Position numbers and translations under genes: made by a program
The notes under the pieces: model-generated
What the model saw: only the letters and a program-made list of their open reading frames with translations
What the model was told of the DNA's origin: nothing
Databases searched by the model: none
NCBI GenBank assembly: GCA_963576735.1
Contig: OY755198.1
Location: 6,696,001 to 6,760,000 of the forward strand
Length of the DNA stretch: 64,000 bases
Source of the DNA: Bedellia somnulentella
Lineage: Eukaryota; Arthropoda; Insecta; Lepidoptera; Bedelliidae
Reading direction: 5' to 3'
Part shown: in pieces, positions 30,871 through 43,660 of the stretch
Numbering within the stretch: position 1 is the stretch's first letter
Layout of the letters: each line of letters opens with the position of its first letter

Positions 30871-33627
30871 GTACACAGTGACAATGGTGTTTATTTCCTA
30901 AACTAAAGAGGCACTATTTTTTTTAGTTTTACACTAATTAGGCACTATTTAGGCAGAGTTTTTGACATAATAACCAGCTCGATACAGCTTCATGGTACGC
31001 CACCTTAACGCACGCATATATCCTTTCCGCTACTATTATGCTTTCATCGATCTTTTCTAATTAATTTTACGTCATATTTTCCACAAAAAATAATAGACGG
31101 GAACTCCGACCTGAGATACAAAGAAAATAATATCTATACTAATATTACAAAGAATATTTGTGTGTTTGTATGTTATGGGTAATATTGGAAACTACTGAAC
31201 CGATTTCAATATTTCTTTCACTTAAGGGCCTTCGAAAATTTCACTGATTTTGGTAGTTTTCAAACTCAATGAAATCCGCTCAATAAAACAATCACACTCT
31301 AAATAAAATGTATGTTCAAGTTCAATATCTTTTCTTCAATATTTCGTTCGATAATAATCGACCAAGAAAAAATATACTTGTGGTGGGCTTTTTTAATCGT
31401 AAAATCTGATATTGCTGTCAGAATACTGCATAATATGTTATCGATTACCTAACATGTGCGTAGACAACCGAGTAATCTATCATAGATATGATAATTTTCT
31501 AGTCTTTTATTCTAATTATGGAAATACAAAGTATTTTCCCTAAATTTCAATTTCAATGTTCAGCGAGTCCTGTGCGGAGAACGGGCGGCAGATGTACGTA
31601 GTATCTATATTGTAGGCATGGCAATGATTGCTATTTTTAATTCATAATCATTTGGTGCTATTGCTAAATTTTATCATATGATTTTTACTGCTATTTTTCA
31701 TTGTTCATGATTTTTAACAATTATGATATTTCATACTTTTTGCTACATGCAATATGCATATGATTTTACATTATAATTTATGATAAGGATAAGGTTGCAG
31801 TTCTAATAGAGGTCGTCATTTTTGTAGTTACGTTTAAGCAAACATACTTTGATTATTAAATAATTTTTATATAGATTTGACATTGCCATTGATATAAGAT
31901 TGATGGATGTAAACGAAGCTAGAGATGTTTGTCAGGATCGTGCGAAGTGGCGATCAATAGTCTCTGCCTACCCCAAGGGGAACTAATGGCGTGAGTATAT
32001 GTATGTATGATATTGCCATTTATATAAGTTTTATTTTTGTTGTAGTTGGTTGTAGAAATAAAAGAATAGTAAGTGAATGATATTTCTGTTAGTTCAACAG
32101 AACATGTGCCTTTTCAAAAGCTAGAAATTTGATAACGAATATATACTTATCTCTATTTCAATAAGGCATATGTATTATAATATAACAATACACTCATTGA
32201 TTGTATTATTTTCTTGGTATTTTCTAACTATGTTGAAAAGTCCTTCTATTATTAAGTAAGTAGTAGAGGTGATTGTTATTTAAAATTTCGTTTCGCTATC
32301 ACAACAGCCGACTTACTAACTGATTTCATTTCATTCAAAGCAAAATAGCCGAAATTCGGAAACAAAAGTCATATGATTTTCAAATAGCAATAGTTCTTAT
32401 CTGTTATTTTTTACTTCAAAGTAATTTAAGCCTTATACCCTTAGCTTACAGGTTATACCAAAACTAAAGTAAAGTTTTATACTTTGCTCTCTCTAACTCA
32501 ATATTTCTTATTCGCTTACACTTTCAAAGATAACCCCACCCCGCCCACAAGTTACTCGCTTTGCTTTTCTTATGATTTCATTCAATATCATGATTTAGAT
32601 GTGGTGCGACCAGGAATGATTAGTAGCAACCTTTCTAAATGCTATTATCATATGACATATGATTATTAAAATCATATGATTAATCATATGCTATTTGTGA
32701 AATGTTCCATGCCTACTATATTGTAATCTGTGGGCAGATGGCTGTTAGCCTTCATGCGCAGAGCTTGTGTCGGATTTTTCTGTAATAGATGCTTGCCGCT
32801 TCCCGCACTTTTTTGATAATTTATTTTGGTTGTGCGCAACATAGTCGCTTGTTTTGCCTTACATTTTAGTTTGTTCACAATCGTAATATAATCGTTAATT
32901 TCACCCTCTTATGTAAGAACGAAATGGTCCAACGCATGAAGTGCTATGTGCTATGGGTTAGGGCGTGAGATCAAATCTTCGGCCCGGCATATGTTCTTTT
33001 GTTTATTTCTTTACGACGTAAAATAATTTTGTCTTTAGTTTCTTTCGGTTATGATGATAAATGAAAAAAATACTGCGAATTATTCTGTTTTGTGAATACG
33101 CTCGTTTTACCCTAATGTTCCGTAAATCTAGCTGAAACAATTAGTATTTTATTTAATTTAAACACTTTATTGCATACAAAACAACACACAAACAGTATAT
33201 TACATAATAGGTATAACAGTATACAGCGTGCAGCGTGTTAGTTTGACGGCGATTGTTACTTCAATATTAATTCGTATATTAAAGTTTAATGCTTAATATC
33301 CACCATATGAAATAAAAAAACAGGTTATAACCGCTTTAGCAGAAAAACTTACTTTCTCCATCAGATGGAAAACTGTAGTTACCTACAGTAGCCTAGCGCA
33401 CACACTCCTACCCGTATAATGTCTCCGCATTATGACAGCAATGCAAATTTGAATTTCGTGGCCTAAACATGGCCGTTTGATTTTTCTTTGAACTTACCGC
33501 CGCGCCTGGTGCCGCTGTGGTCTTAGTTGCCTCGTATTTCAATCCAGTATTAAATGTGGGGTAGTGTAATTCAAACATTTTCAAGTAAAGAAAAATGTAT
33601 GCAGAATAAAAGAGCATGTATGAAAAG
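30871..33627. other. Gene-free stretch with short repeats
   Basis: No gene seen. 31128-31265 is an interspersed-repeat fragment. 31899-32009 is a SINE-like piece (TTGATGGATGTAAAC to GTGAGTATATGTATG). 32640-32695 has repeated ATCATATGATTA palindromes. 33390-33580 resembles 50270-50455 (ACTTACCGCCGC or TACTGCCGCTCC, then CAGTATTA and GGGGTAGTGT). The rest is AT-rich. Confidence 0.55.
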
Positions 33628-33734
33628 ATTGATGGATGTAAACAAGGCTAGGTTTGCCAGGATCGTACGAAGTGGCGATCGATAGTCTCTGCCTACCCCA
33701 ATGGGAACTAACGGCGTGAGTATGTATGTAATGT
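33628..33734 (+). repeat. Short SINE-like repeat S, second copy
   Basis: TTGATGGATGTAAACAAGGC to GGCGTGAGTATGTATG, about 85% like 31899-32009 by eye, ending in an ATGT microsatellite. Confidence 0.75.
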
Positions 33735-34188
33735 ATGTCCTTACAAATAGAGACCCTCGAAACGATGCATTTACGTGGCATAAAATAAAGTGCACAAGAA
33801 ATACCTATTCATTCATTAACCGACATCGAAATTGGAGGAGTTCTTGGTGTTTACTAAACTCTCTCGGGGCTTAAGGGCTCTAAACGGGTGTATCTGTACT
33901 CTATCACACTCAACTAAAGAATATGAATAAAAATAACTCACCCCGTTTTGATTGGCAGTGGCAGATCCGGGCTATCACCATTATTTGCGCAAAACGCAGA
34001 ATATTTTGAGAATTAACATTATAAAACACAAACACTGAATGTAACCATAACACGACTACCATAGAAAGAATGAAAAAGATAGTTATAATACCATTGTGTA
34101 TTTCAACTTCAGGCACTAAAACACACTTCAGGCAGTAAAATACATACATACACATACTCACGGTTATAAATCCCTAGATGGGGTAGCC

Positions 34189-35755
34189 CAGTGGCGGATT
34201 TACCAGCAGGCTGAGTAGGCTTGAGCCTAGGGCGGCAGATTTTTGGGGCGGCAAATTTGGGGACCGATTTTTTTTATATTTTTTTTTACACCTCGTAGAA
34301 ATTAAAAATATTTCTGTACGACGGTTTTCTGTATTCTGTTTTCTGATGTCTTACAGATAGAAGTCTGCAACAAATTTTGCCGACGACTTTCCTTCCTCAC
34401 TTGTCATTTGTCATTGTACGTTCCGTGAATCCATTTAGCAATCTTCCATATTCTAGAGCAAACAGCTAGTTCGCCGCCCCCAACCAGTAATCGGTCTTTG
34501 CGCCCTCTCCATATTTTGAATGAGTGTCATCAGGGACGATTGCACGGAGAAGCCTGTCACACGAAACGGAGCAACCGGAATTCTTTCAAAGTTGAGCAAA
34601 CTGGAAACGGCGTTAATGGTTGTTGTGTGGAACGTTTTTTTGGAAAGAATAAACAAAGTAAACGTTCAAATCCAGGCTTCTACCGTAGATTTGATTACCG
34701 TAGCCGATCTTTATGAATCTCTTCACAAGTTTTTCGTAGATCAACGGGAAAACTTCAAGTATTTTGAAGAAATAGCGATGGAATTGAGTGCGTCGAAGCA
34801 GTATACAAAAGACCTCGGAAAAAGACAACCGTAAAGGAAAAAAATTGCTGATGAAACACCCGATGAAGAAATAAGTATGACGGCGAGTGATACTTTCAGA
34901 ATTAACACTTTTCTCGTCATCATCGATAGACTCGCATCCGAATTAGAAAAAAGGAAGAAGGCGTACGACAACTTCAATGAAAAATTTTCATTTCTGACCA
35001 AAATGAGCGAATTGTCATCATCAACCCTTACGAAAAAGGCTCGGTCCTTAGAAGAAATGTATCCTGATGATTTGGAGACTGAATTAGTCCAAGAATGCAT
35101 CCATTTTCGAAGCCACATTTCTTCGAAACGTTCGTTAAACCAGATTCTCCATCGTTACGGAGTCTATCTTCGTTTCTGCGAAAACAAAGCCTGCAGAACG
35201 TTTATCCGAACTTGGACATAGCCCTTCGTATGGCCTTATGTACACCAGCTACGAATTTTTCGGGCGAGAAAAGTTTTTCTTGTCTCAAAAGGGTCAAAAA
35301 TTATTTGAGATCGACCTTGAGCCAAGAAAAATTAAACGCTTTAGCTCTTTTGTGCATAGAGTCAGAATTGATGAACACGATTACGTACGACGATATCATC
35401 GATGATTTTGCCAACAAAAAATCGCGTAAAAAGGTATTGTAACGATTGGTAACGAACGTTTACAAATTGACGGAATTATTTATTTTTAACTGTTTGTAAA
35501 CTCAATAAAGATTATTTATTCTGTTTATTCACGTTTACCAATTGTGTGAGTAGCATGCATTACCCCGCCTTATAAATCTCACATTCTTGAGCTTCGATTA
35601 GCTCAAAAATAAACCAAAAAATTATTTTACGTGCAATTCCAACGAAATTGTTGAATTTTAAAAATAATCTAGGACATGACAGTTTGACAATTGTGGAGAC
35701 AAGGGCGGCAAAAGCTTCACAGCCTATACCCTGAAAATTTGTAAATCCGCCACTG
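34189..35755 (+). mobile_element. Decayed hAT transposon (ZMYM1-like group)
   Basis: Termini are 15-bp perfect inverted repeats CAGTGGCGGATTTAC with an 8-bp duplication, GGGTAGCC (34181-34188 and 35756-35763), the hAT signature. Internal text GGCTTGAGCCTAGGGCGGCA is typical of this widespread group. At 1.57 kb it is too short for a full transposase. Confidence 0.93.
34520..35442 (+). pseudogene. hAT transposase remnant
   Basis: 34520-34834 reads GILSKLSKLETALMVVVWNVFLERINK and ends at a TAA. 34877-35110 continues in the same frame (FRINTFLVIIDRLASELEKR). After a shift near 35100-35120 the third frame gives the C-terminal dimerisation region (ATNFSGEKSFSCLKRVKNYLRST), ending at 35442. The N-terminal half with the BED finger and the first catalytic residues is absent. 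Non-functional. Confidence 0.85.
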
Positions 35756-36541
35756 GGGTAGCCAGAGCTAAGAAATTAGAAATTTCTCAGCCACTTTTGG
35801 AAAGTTTAGTGGGGAAAAGATGGTAAAATAAAGGTTGTTGGTGATGGGTCTCCAACCTCATCGCCCAAAAATCCCTTAAAAACCCCAATACCGTTAGTCG
35901 CCTCTTACGTACACCCACCGGAATAAATGGGGTAGTGGTATTCTAAGCCGACACTACACAGCACCTTGTTCAAAATGTGCACCGTTAACTCACAAACACG
36001 CTTCAACACGTTTTAAGTACATTTGCCCGCACTCGTGAAAGTATGTGCATCATTTGGGACTGGTGGCGCTAGTTGCCGAGTAAACATAGGCTCTGCATTA
36101 TAAAAGATTTAAAATATAGTTATAGTGTTACTAATGACTAAAAATGTGAAAAAGTGTGTGTTTTTATATTCTTAACAGTGACAGAAAAGAATAACAAGAC
36201 AATATTGTACAAAAGTGAGATAAAACTTGCGATTTAATTTGGATAATAACAACAGACAAGTAAAATTTAAAAATCAATACGAAAATCAAATAAACGGTAA
36301 TGCAAAATAAAGCAACCGTATTGACAATGAACGATATATATAAAAAAGAAATGATAATTTAATCAAAATTGCGAAAAAAAGCTGATTTGAAATAAATTCA
36401 AATATATAAATAATCCTACCCTGCGAAATAAATATGCAAAAAAATACGCTCGCAAGTGAGAATACCGGCATTTGTGTTTTACAGTGACATCTAGTAGCAA
36501 TCTTCTGAATTAAAATTGATCGAGTTACTACTCCTCACGAG

Positions 36542-37908
36542 ATGGCGTTATTATGTTCGGGATGTCGACAAAACATACCGGACAAAAGGTTTTTAATGTG
36601 CGCACTATGTCAACTTTATTACGACCTCGAATGCGCAAATGTCCCAGAATGTCGTTTTATAATACAATGACAACTGAACATAAGGCAAGATGGAAATGCC
36701 AGTACTGCCGTTCACAGGAACCTAAAACGGATAATAACAATACCCCAGTTCAATGGAAATACCATATAATTAATTCTAATCAGAAAGTAAATGAATCTAT
36801 TGTTACCGAAATGTCTTCGGAATGCACTTTAAATAACTTACGTATGGAACCTAACGTCACTCTAAGGAAAAGAATTACATATTCCAATAATAAAAGCCCA
36901 GATCCTGAAAACTCCCCCATCAACTCGATTTATGGGGATACACAAAGGGATGAAGGTCGTTCATCAATCTGCTCTGCGAATATGTTTGGTATACCCCATA
37001 TTCCAAGCGTAGATACAATAAACATACAAAAATTTAAAGAAATTTTAAAAGAGAATAATCAACATATCTTATCTTCATTAAATTTATCAATTAAGACGAA
37101 GATCGAGAATGCAGTTAGCAATTTGAGATCGGACTTTCTACAAAATTTTGAAAAATTGACATTAGTACAATCACTCACAAAAGAGAATTTGAATATAATA
37201 AATAATAAAATAATAGTGTTAGAAAGACAATGCAGCTATTTACAAGAAGAGAATAGAAAACTTAAAGAAACTATTTTAAATATTACTAATAATATCCAAA
37301 CAAGATCTATAGAAAATACAGATAAGCTATTAGTTCTACATGGGCTATCAAAAGCCGTATGGGAAACAGAAGAAGATATAATAAATAGAATAATATATAT
37401 TTTCTATGATATACTAGAAATTTATTTATCGGATTACATAGAAGAAATATCATTTATTGGAAAAAGAAATGGCACAAGGCCCATAAAAATAGATTTGATT
37501 AGCAAACGAATGAAAAACTTTATACTTAGTAATGCTTTTTGCTTTAAAGGAACAGGTCTCAGCGTTTCAGAATTTTTAAATCCACAACAACTACAGGAAC
37601 AAAAAGATCTGAGAAAAGCTTTATACACTGAAAGAAAAAATGGAAACCATGCTATAATAAAAGACAATAATCTGTTTGTAAATGGAAAACAAATAATAAT
37701 ACTACCACAAACTAGTAAAGATCACTCGTTTGGTCATCCGTCTAAAGAAAATACAAAGAAAATTAATATAACCGTGGATGCATCTCCATCAAACTCGTCA
37801 GCAGTAGTCGTCGGTTGCCCAGACCCATACATACATAATGCAATAAAATCCACAGAAGACAGCAAAAATAAACCAAATACTAGTCAATATCGTACATTTC
37901 GAGACTAA
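36542..37908 (+). pseudogene. LINE A ORF1 with PHD-like zinc finger, frameshifted
   Basis: The frame from ATG 36542 gives a Cys-rich start (CSGCRQNIPDKRFLMCALC, then ECANVPECRF) and stops at 36668-36670. The second half of the finger (WKCQYCRS) is in the frame that runs to 37908. A one-base loss near 36655, in a T run, splits the finger. The rest has a coiled coil (about 37080-37320, LTKENLNIINNKIIVLERQ) and a C-terminal domain. PHD plus coiled coil is a known ORF1 design in CR1-type LINEs; ORF1p would bind the RNA. It ends 10 bases before ORF2. Confidence 0.85.
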
Positions 37909-37918
37909 TTTCACCATC

Positions 37919-40015
37919 ATGTCACAGAATATGCAAAGCATCTGTAATAAGGCGCACTTACTCGAAGCACTAACCGAAGAGAAGAACGATATACACACTA
38001 TATGCGTGACAGAATCATGGTTAAATACTGAGAAGATGAAACTGGTAAATATTAATAACTACACATTGTGCTCGTCATATTGTAGAGAGAAAAGTGAAGG
38101 AGGTGGTGTGTGTATATTTATCAAGAATAATTTAGAATATTTAGAATTGACGGAGATATCTTTGATGTCGGTTGAATTAATCTTTGAAGTATGTGCCATA
38201 ATAATTCCTTTAATTAACGTACTATTAATTAATTTATATTGGCCGAATAGTCGTAGAGAAGTCGAGGTATTTTATTGTTCTTTAGAAAGCCTTCTGAAAC
38301 ATATCTATAAAAAATATAACAAAAAATATATAATAATAACTGGTGATATGAACATAGATTGTTTAAACGACAAAGAAAAGAGTAGACTTTTAGGTTTAAT
38401 GTTAATGTATAATTTCCATCAAAGAGTGTCAGAACCGACAAGAATTACAAAATCAACTGCAAAATGCATTGATTTACTATTCTCTAACTTTAATATGAAA
38501 AATTCTAAAGTAGTTGTTGAAGAATGGGGTTTTTCAGACCATAGAGGTATATTATTTTCATCAGGGTTAGCATTACATAATATTTTACAGTTTTCAATAT
38601 CAAAGCGATTATTTAATGATAAAAATATAATTAACTTTAAAAATAAAATAACTCAAATAGATTGGACTAATTTTTTTCCACTTAGCTACGACGTAAATGA
38701 AAACTATAACTTATTTCTCGAAACATTAACAAACATAATAGATTTATGTATACCTGAAAAAATATTTCATTTAAAATTTAAACAAAAGAATACGTATCTT
38801 ACACCAGGTTTAAAAATATCTTGCCGAAACAAGAGGCTTTTGAGAAGTTTTGTATCACAAACAAAAAACCATATCTTAAGAAAAGACTACAAAATATATT
38901 GTAAAGTGTTAAAAAAAGCAGTAAGGAGATCACAAAAACTTCGTAATAAACGTGAATTTGAAAATTCAGATAATAAAACACAAAGTATGTGGAAAATAAT
39001 AAATAGGGAAACGAATAAAAATAAGAACGCGAGAACTAATATAGTAATAAAATCCGATCACAAAATAATAAAAAATCCGAAAGTCCTTGCTAATAAATTT
39101 AATGAGTATTTTATTTCAATCAGTAATTCTCCTTCTAAGGCTTTAACAGAAGAAAACGGTTTTCTAGAAAATAGAGTGTTAAATACTTTTTTCTTGAGGT
39201 GCGTAGAACTCAATGATGTGTATAAGATTATTAAAACAATGAAGAATAAAAAATCTTATGGTATAGATGAACTCCCGCCAATTCTAATAAAACAATGTGC
39301 TGAAATATTAACTAATCCATATACTACATTAATTAACCAATCATTCAAAGAGGGGATTTTCCCAGATGCTTTAAAAACATCCATCGTAAAACCAGTACAT
39401 AAAAAGGGACCTAAGACCGATTTAAACAATTACAGACCTATAGCACTCCTGCCAACATCAGCAAAAATTTTTGAAAAAGCAATGTTTAATCAGCTCTTCA
39501 GTTTTTTCGATAAATATAATTTAATAAGTGATAAACAATACGGGTTTAGGAAAAATCGTTCTACTACTTTGGCAATCTACAAATTTATAAAATATATCTA
39601 CGACATAATAGACACAAAAAAATATTCCATAGGACTCCTACTAGATATGAGTAAGGCGTATGAAAGAGTTCTACACAAAATACTTTTGGACATACTTAAC
39701 AGACTAGGCGTTAGGGGAATTGCTTTTGATTGGTTCAAATCGTATCTGCATAATCGTTTCCAATGTGTAGAAATAGAGAACACAAACTTGGATGGTGGAG
39801 TTATTGAAAGCGTGCGGTCCGATAGGGTTCCCGTAACTGGTTCTATACCGCAGGGAAGTGTACTTGGCTGCCTACTCTTTCTTGTATGTATAAATAGTCT
39901 ACCAAAAGCCATAAACCAAGATTGTGTAATTTTTGCAGACGACGTCTCAATCTTATTTTCAGTCTCAAATCCTAATGAATTAGAATATAAATTGCATGAT
40001 GTTTTAAACAATATA
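37919..40015 (+). pseudogene. LINE A ORF2, first part: APE endonuclease and RT
   Basis: APE-type endonuclease motifs are in order: SQNMQSI, TESWL, GGGVCIFIKN, ITGDMNID and FSDHRGI, all in the first 230 residues. RT follows: PVHKKGPKTDLNNYRPIALL, YGFRKNRSTT, LLDMSKAYERV, SIPQGSVLG and FADDVSILF. The frame is cut at NNIS by the inserted element's TCGACG terminus. It continues at 49199. ATG 37919 may not be the real start, since the endonuclease motif begins at once. Confidence 0.9.
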
Positions 40016-40049
40016 TCGACGCTAGAAAGGCAGAATGTATTAAGCGCCA

Positions 40050-40736
40050 TTTCATAAAATGTCCACCAGAGCAATTTAAAGTTTAATTTTTTTGAAAAAA
40101 AATCATATTTTTGTAACTATGGCAGATATTGCTTTAAAAATGAAAACAGTTATAATTGAAAAGATTTTCCATGTATTCCTGTAAAAATAAGAGTTCTAAA
40201 TCTTCTATTTACAAAAATAAGGGACATAATACGTACGCATCTAAAATCTCGGTCAGGTAAAATTGGCTGAAGCGACATCATATTTTTCGATTATTCCCTT
40301 GCAAAATAGGTTTATCGACCAATTAGATATGACCACCAGAGGGACAAAATGTTTTAATTATTTTACGTTACTTTAAATATTCCATAAGAACGAAATAAAC
40401 AGACTGTACAGAACAAATGTATCGGAGCAGAATGTCTTATGGCGTGAATTAACTGGTATTTGGACATAATATTTAAATTTTATTAATATATAAATATACT
40501 TATTTTTAGTAATGGTGTTATTGCAATATCAATATTATTCTAAAGTAACAATTATATTTTAGCTTTAATCTTTTTTGGTCGTATTCCTGATAGGATACAT
40601 TCTTGTTTTGCCACATTAAAAAACGTTACAGAAATACGACGCATAAACATTATTATTAAGTATAGTTTTCATTTTTCAGTCTTCATTCAGTTTTTCTTGA
40701 CCATAAGATCGTATAAAATATCAGGTTTTCTTATCA
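40050..40736. other. Left non-coding arm of TIR-B
   Basis: AT-rich, no gene. CCACCAGAG occurs twice (40068 and 40333), and GCAGAATGTCTTATGGCG at 40429 resembles the inner TIR. Probably subterminal binding region. Confidence 0.5.
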
Positions 40737-40947
40737 GTACATACATACATATACTCACGGCTATAAATCCCGAGAAGTGGTAGCCAGAGCTAAGGAATTA
40801 GAAATTCCTTGGCCACTTTTGGAAACTTGAGTGGGGAAAATATGGTAAAGTAAAGGTTGTTGGTGATGGGTCTCCAACCGCATCGCCCAAAAATCCCTTA
40901 AAAGCCCCAATACCGTTAGTCGCCTCTTACGTACACCCACCGGAAGA
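40737..40947 (+). repeat. SINE-like repeat R copy, 3'-truncated
   Basis: ACATACATACAT to CACCCACCGGAAGAA; the final CGACACTACACAGC part is missing. Confidence 0.85.
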
Positions 40948-41202
40948 ATTAATCAATAAACTTAAGCGGGTACTTATCCCAAAAAAAACAGTCCTGTTAC
41001 TTAGGGTAAAAAAAACAAATCATATTAAATATAGAAGCATCTAGAAAGCTTCATCATCATCATTTTTAATATCAGTATCTTGCAAAGTCTATTTAGCATT
41101 GCAAGGTTGTAGGCTAAAGTATTCTTCATTGTATCTCCGTGGGATGGCGAATGTCTTACAAAGCTTCAATAAATCTCCATGCTTTTATTTTGGGTGTTTT
41201 TG

Positions 41203-41458
41203 TTTGCTGTGTAGTGTCGGCTTAGAATAGCACTACCCCATTTCTTCCGGTGGGTGTACGTAAGAGGCGACTAACGGTATGGGGTTTTTAAGGAATTTTT
41301 GGGCGACGCGGTTGGAGACCCATCACCAACAACCTTTATCTCACCATCTTTTCCCCACTGAACTTTCCATACGTGGCTGAGGAATTTCTAATTCCTTAGC
41401 TCTGGCTACCCCATCTACGGATTCATAGCCGTGAGTATATGTATGTATGTATGTATGT
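41203..41458 (-). repeat. SINE-like repeat R copy, inverted
   Basis: Reverse-oriented full copy from TGCTGTGTAGTGTCGGC to GTATGTATGTATGTATG. It and the 40737 copy face opposite ways about 255 bp apart, and it truncates the TIR-B transposase remnant at its C-terminal side. Confidence 0.87.
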
Positions 41459-41776
41459 TTTTGTTTTGGGATAGGGAGTCTGTTATTGTATAAATTATCT
41501 TCAAGGCGTCTGTTTCTACTGATAACTTCTTCTTTTTCTGCAAAAGCAGAGTCGCTCATGCCATTTTTTATTACAATGCTTGACATGTTCTCTTTAAAAG
41601 TTAATATTCGGACCTTATTGATTTTACCAGCAAGATTGTTTTTGAAATATTTATCAGCTATAAAGTCCCAAGCCTGGATTTGGGATTCTTTCTCGCCAGC
41701 TCAAATACTGTTGCCCATTTTGTGAAGACGCAAAGACAATCATGTTTTCTACGCTTCTTTCGATTTCAGCATGAAC
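41459..41776 (-). pseudogene. TIR-B transposase remnant, C-terminal part
   Basis: On the minus strand the first codons read DSVHAEIERSVENM. One frame then gives FTKWATVFELARKNP and another DFIADKYFKNNLAGKINKVR and ILTFKENMSS, so there are at least two frameshifts. This order (VDSxHAxIER, then ELARKNP, then KYFKxNLxGKI) is one I recognise from transposase-like proteins repeated in aphids and other insects. It joins 41944-42226 once a 151-bp retroposon tail is removed. Family name not known to me. Confidence 0.65.
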
Positions 41777-41784
41777 ACTGTCTA

Positions 41785-41935
41785 GAATAGAATAGAATAG
41801 AATAACTCTTTATTGCACATCAAACACAAATTTACAAAAGAAATTATCATACAGTTTACAGTGAGGTACAATCGGCGGTCTTATCGCTAAAAGCGATCTC
41901 TTTCAGACAACCTTTGGAAGGTCTACAAGTATAGA
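41785..41935 (-). repeat. Retroposon 3' end inside the TIR-B transposase remnant
   Basis: 151 bp with a GAATA-repeat tail (41785-41804) and AAGAGATCGCTTTTAGCGAT. It is flanked by ACTGTCTA at 41777-41784 and 41936-41943, an 8-bp target duplication. A known type of lepidopteran LINE or SINE end. Removing it restores the codons VDSVHA. Confidence 0.85.
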
Positions 41936-42226
41936 ACTGTCTACAGTTATAGAAGTATGACCCGGAAGCAGAAAATTCATTCGTATTGTCTTAAAATATT
42001 TTAAATGCCTGCACCGCTGTGTGAACCGCTGCAAAAACAATTTTGTTGCGATTTTGCCCACCGCAAAACTGTCACTATACTCGTACACAAGTAAATTCTT
42101 TACCGTCTGCCGTTCATCAACCATTTTAATATATTTTGTGAGGATAGTCGCAATTTCATTACCACCTCGTTTCCCATCAGCTTCTCCCCATGTGTAACAA
42201 TATACTTCTTGTGTTTGGCTTTTGTA
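41936..42226 (-). pseudogene. TIR-B transposase remnant, central part
   Basis: The minus-strand frame reads YKSQTQEVYCYTWGEADGKR, then GGNEIATILTKYI and MNFLLPGHTSITVDS. Recognised insect relatives have a Y.W.E..GKRG.NEI strand, then a D-containing strand, then LPGHT..-VDS, which suggests an RNase H-fold nuclease; the central Asp strand here reads LVYEYSDSF and is worn. The frame is cut on its N-terminal side by the mariner TA (42225-42226) and continues beyond it at 48265. Confidence 0.68.
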
Positions 42227-42384
42227 CCAGGCCACTCAGAAAGTATTGCAAAAAAAAGTTTTAATGTAAGAAACACTGGCCGGTTGTAATGTATACTGAA
42301 AATATGAGTCTTTATAAATAAAAAAAGGTACGTTCCAATTTTAAAATTTCCCTCTTTATTTTTTACGAGCTATTTTAAATTGTC

Positions 42385-43343
42385 GTGTGTGAGCCGGGAA
42401 CATTTTCGCGCTTAATTTTTTACGATTTCAAATGTCGCTTAAAACCAGACGAATCATACGATAGACTTCAAATGGCGTTTATGGATGAAGGGCCTTCCAA
42501 GGCAACCGTGTATTGTTGGTATAACGAATTCAAGCGTGATCGATTAACTTTGCGGGATGAAGAAAGAAGTGGTCGCCCTCTAACGGCTGTTACGGATGAA
42601 AACGTGGTGGAAGTGAAAAATTTTATTCATGACAATAGGCGAATAACGTATCTAGAGATTCAACACATTATGCAGATTGGATCGGGAAGCGTTCATGAGA
42701 TTTTACACGAACATCTTCACGTGAGGAGGATAGTTTCACGCTGGGTGCCACACTACCTCATCGAGGTACAGAAACAGGCCCGGGTGGAATGGTGTCGTGA
42801 TATGATTAATAAATTTGATGCTGGCTCGTCTCGGCGTATTTACGACATCGTTACAGGTGATGAGTCCTGGATTTATCAATACGATCAAGAAACGAAGCGC
42901 CAGTCGACGGTTTGGGTATTTCAAAACGAAGCGACCCCTACCAAAGTGAAGAGATCTAGAAGCGGTGGGAAGATTTTGATCGCAAGTTTTTTTAATATGA
43001 CTGGCTATTTGGTGTCAATTCCTTTACAAGATCAAAGAAGTATTAACGCAGACTGGCATACTACTAAATGCTTGCCAGTAGTTTTCTCAGTTGTGAGCAA
43101 CAATCGACCAAACACAGGGCTCAGCGGGCTACTGCTTCACCACGACAACGCGCCCGCTCACACCGCGCTCAAAACGACGGACTTCCTGAACAGCACGCCC
43201 CGGTCAAACTCTTGGGTCGCCCTCCTTACAGCCCTGACCTGGCACCGTGTGACTTCTTTTTATTCCCTAAAATAAAAAATCAATTCAAAGGGATACAATT
43301 TTCATCGCCGGAAGATGCGCTGTCAGCGTTTCAGAGGCTGTAA
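42385..43343 (+). pseudogene. Mariner transposase, frameshifted
   Basis: DNA-binding half: FMDEGPSKATVYCWYNEFKR and an HTH-like part. Catalytic half: first Asp in VTGDESWIYQYD, second in LLHHDNAPAHT, third in PPYSPDLAPCDFF, consistent with DD34D. The last is in a different frame; a shift lies near 43175-43200. The start is also damaged: a SREHFRA-like stretch at about 42393 is out of phase with IFYDF and meets a stop. Inactive. Ends FQRL near 43341. Confidence 0.9.
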
Positions 43344-43427
43344 AATGAGGTGTCTGCGGCGGACTGGAAAAAGTGTTTTGAAAACTGGTTTAGATGTATG
43401 AAACTTTGTATAGATGCTGGTGGAGAG

Positions 43428-43465
<38 letters not shown>

Positions 43466-43660
43466 TATTTGGTCTACAAACTGGATTACATTATAACTTA
43501 AGAATAAACAAAATGCGTTAGTGAACAGATATAAATGAAATCCTACTAAGAGTAGACACAGTATGCCTTCATGAACTGGAATTAAGTGAACTACAATTTC
43601 GTTAATCTAATTCTTATTGTAACATTAACCTAAAAACATAACTTATTTATAAATAACTAT

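Larger units (their letters stand above)
34141..35963 (+). repeat. SINE-like repeat R copy split by the hAT element
   Basis: The first 48 bp (34141-34188) and the last 208 bp (35756-35963) join into one copy of repeat R when 34189-35755 and one GGGTAGCC are removed. Confidence 0.92.
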
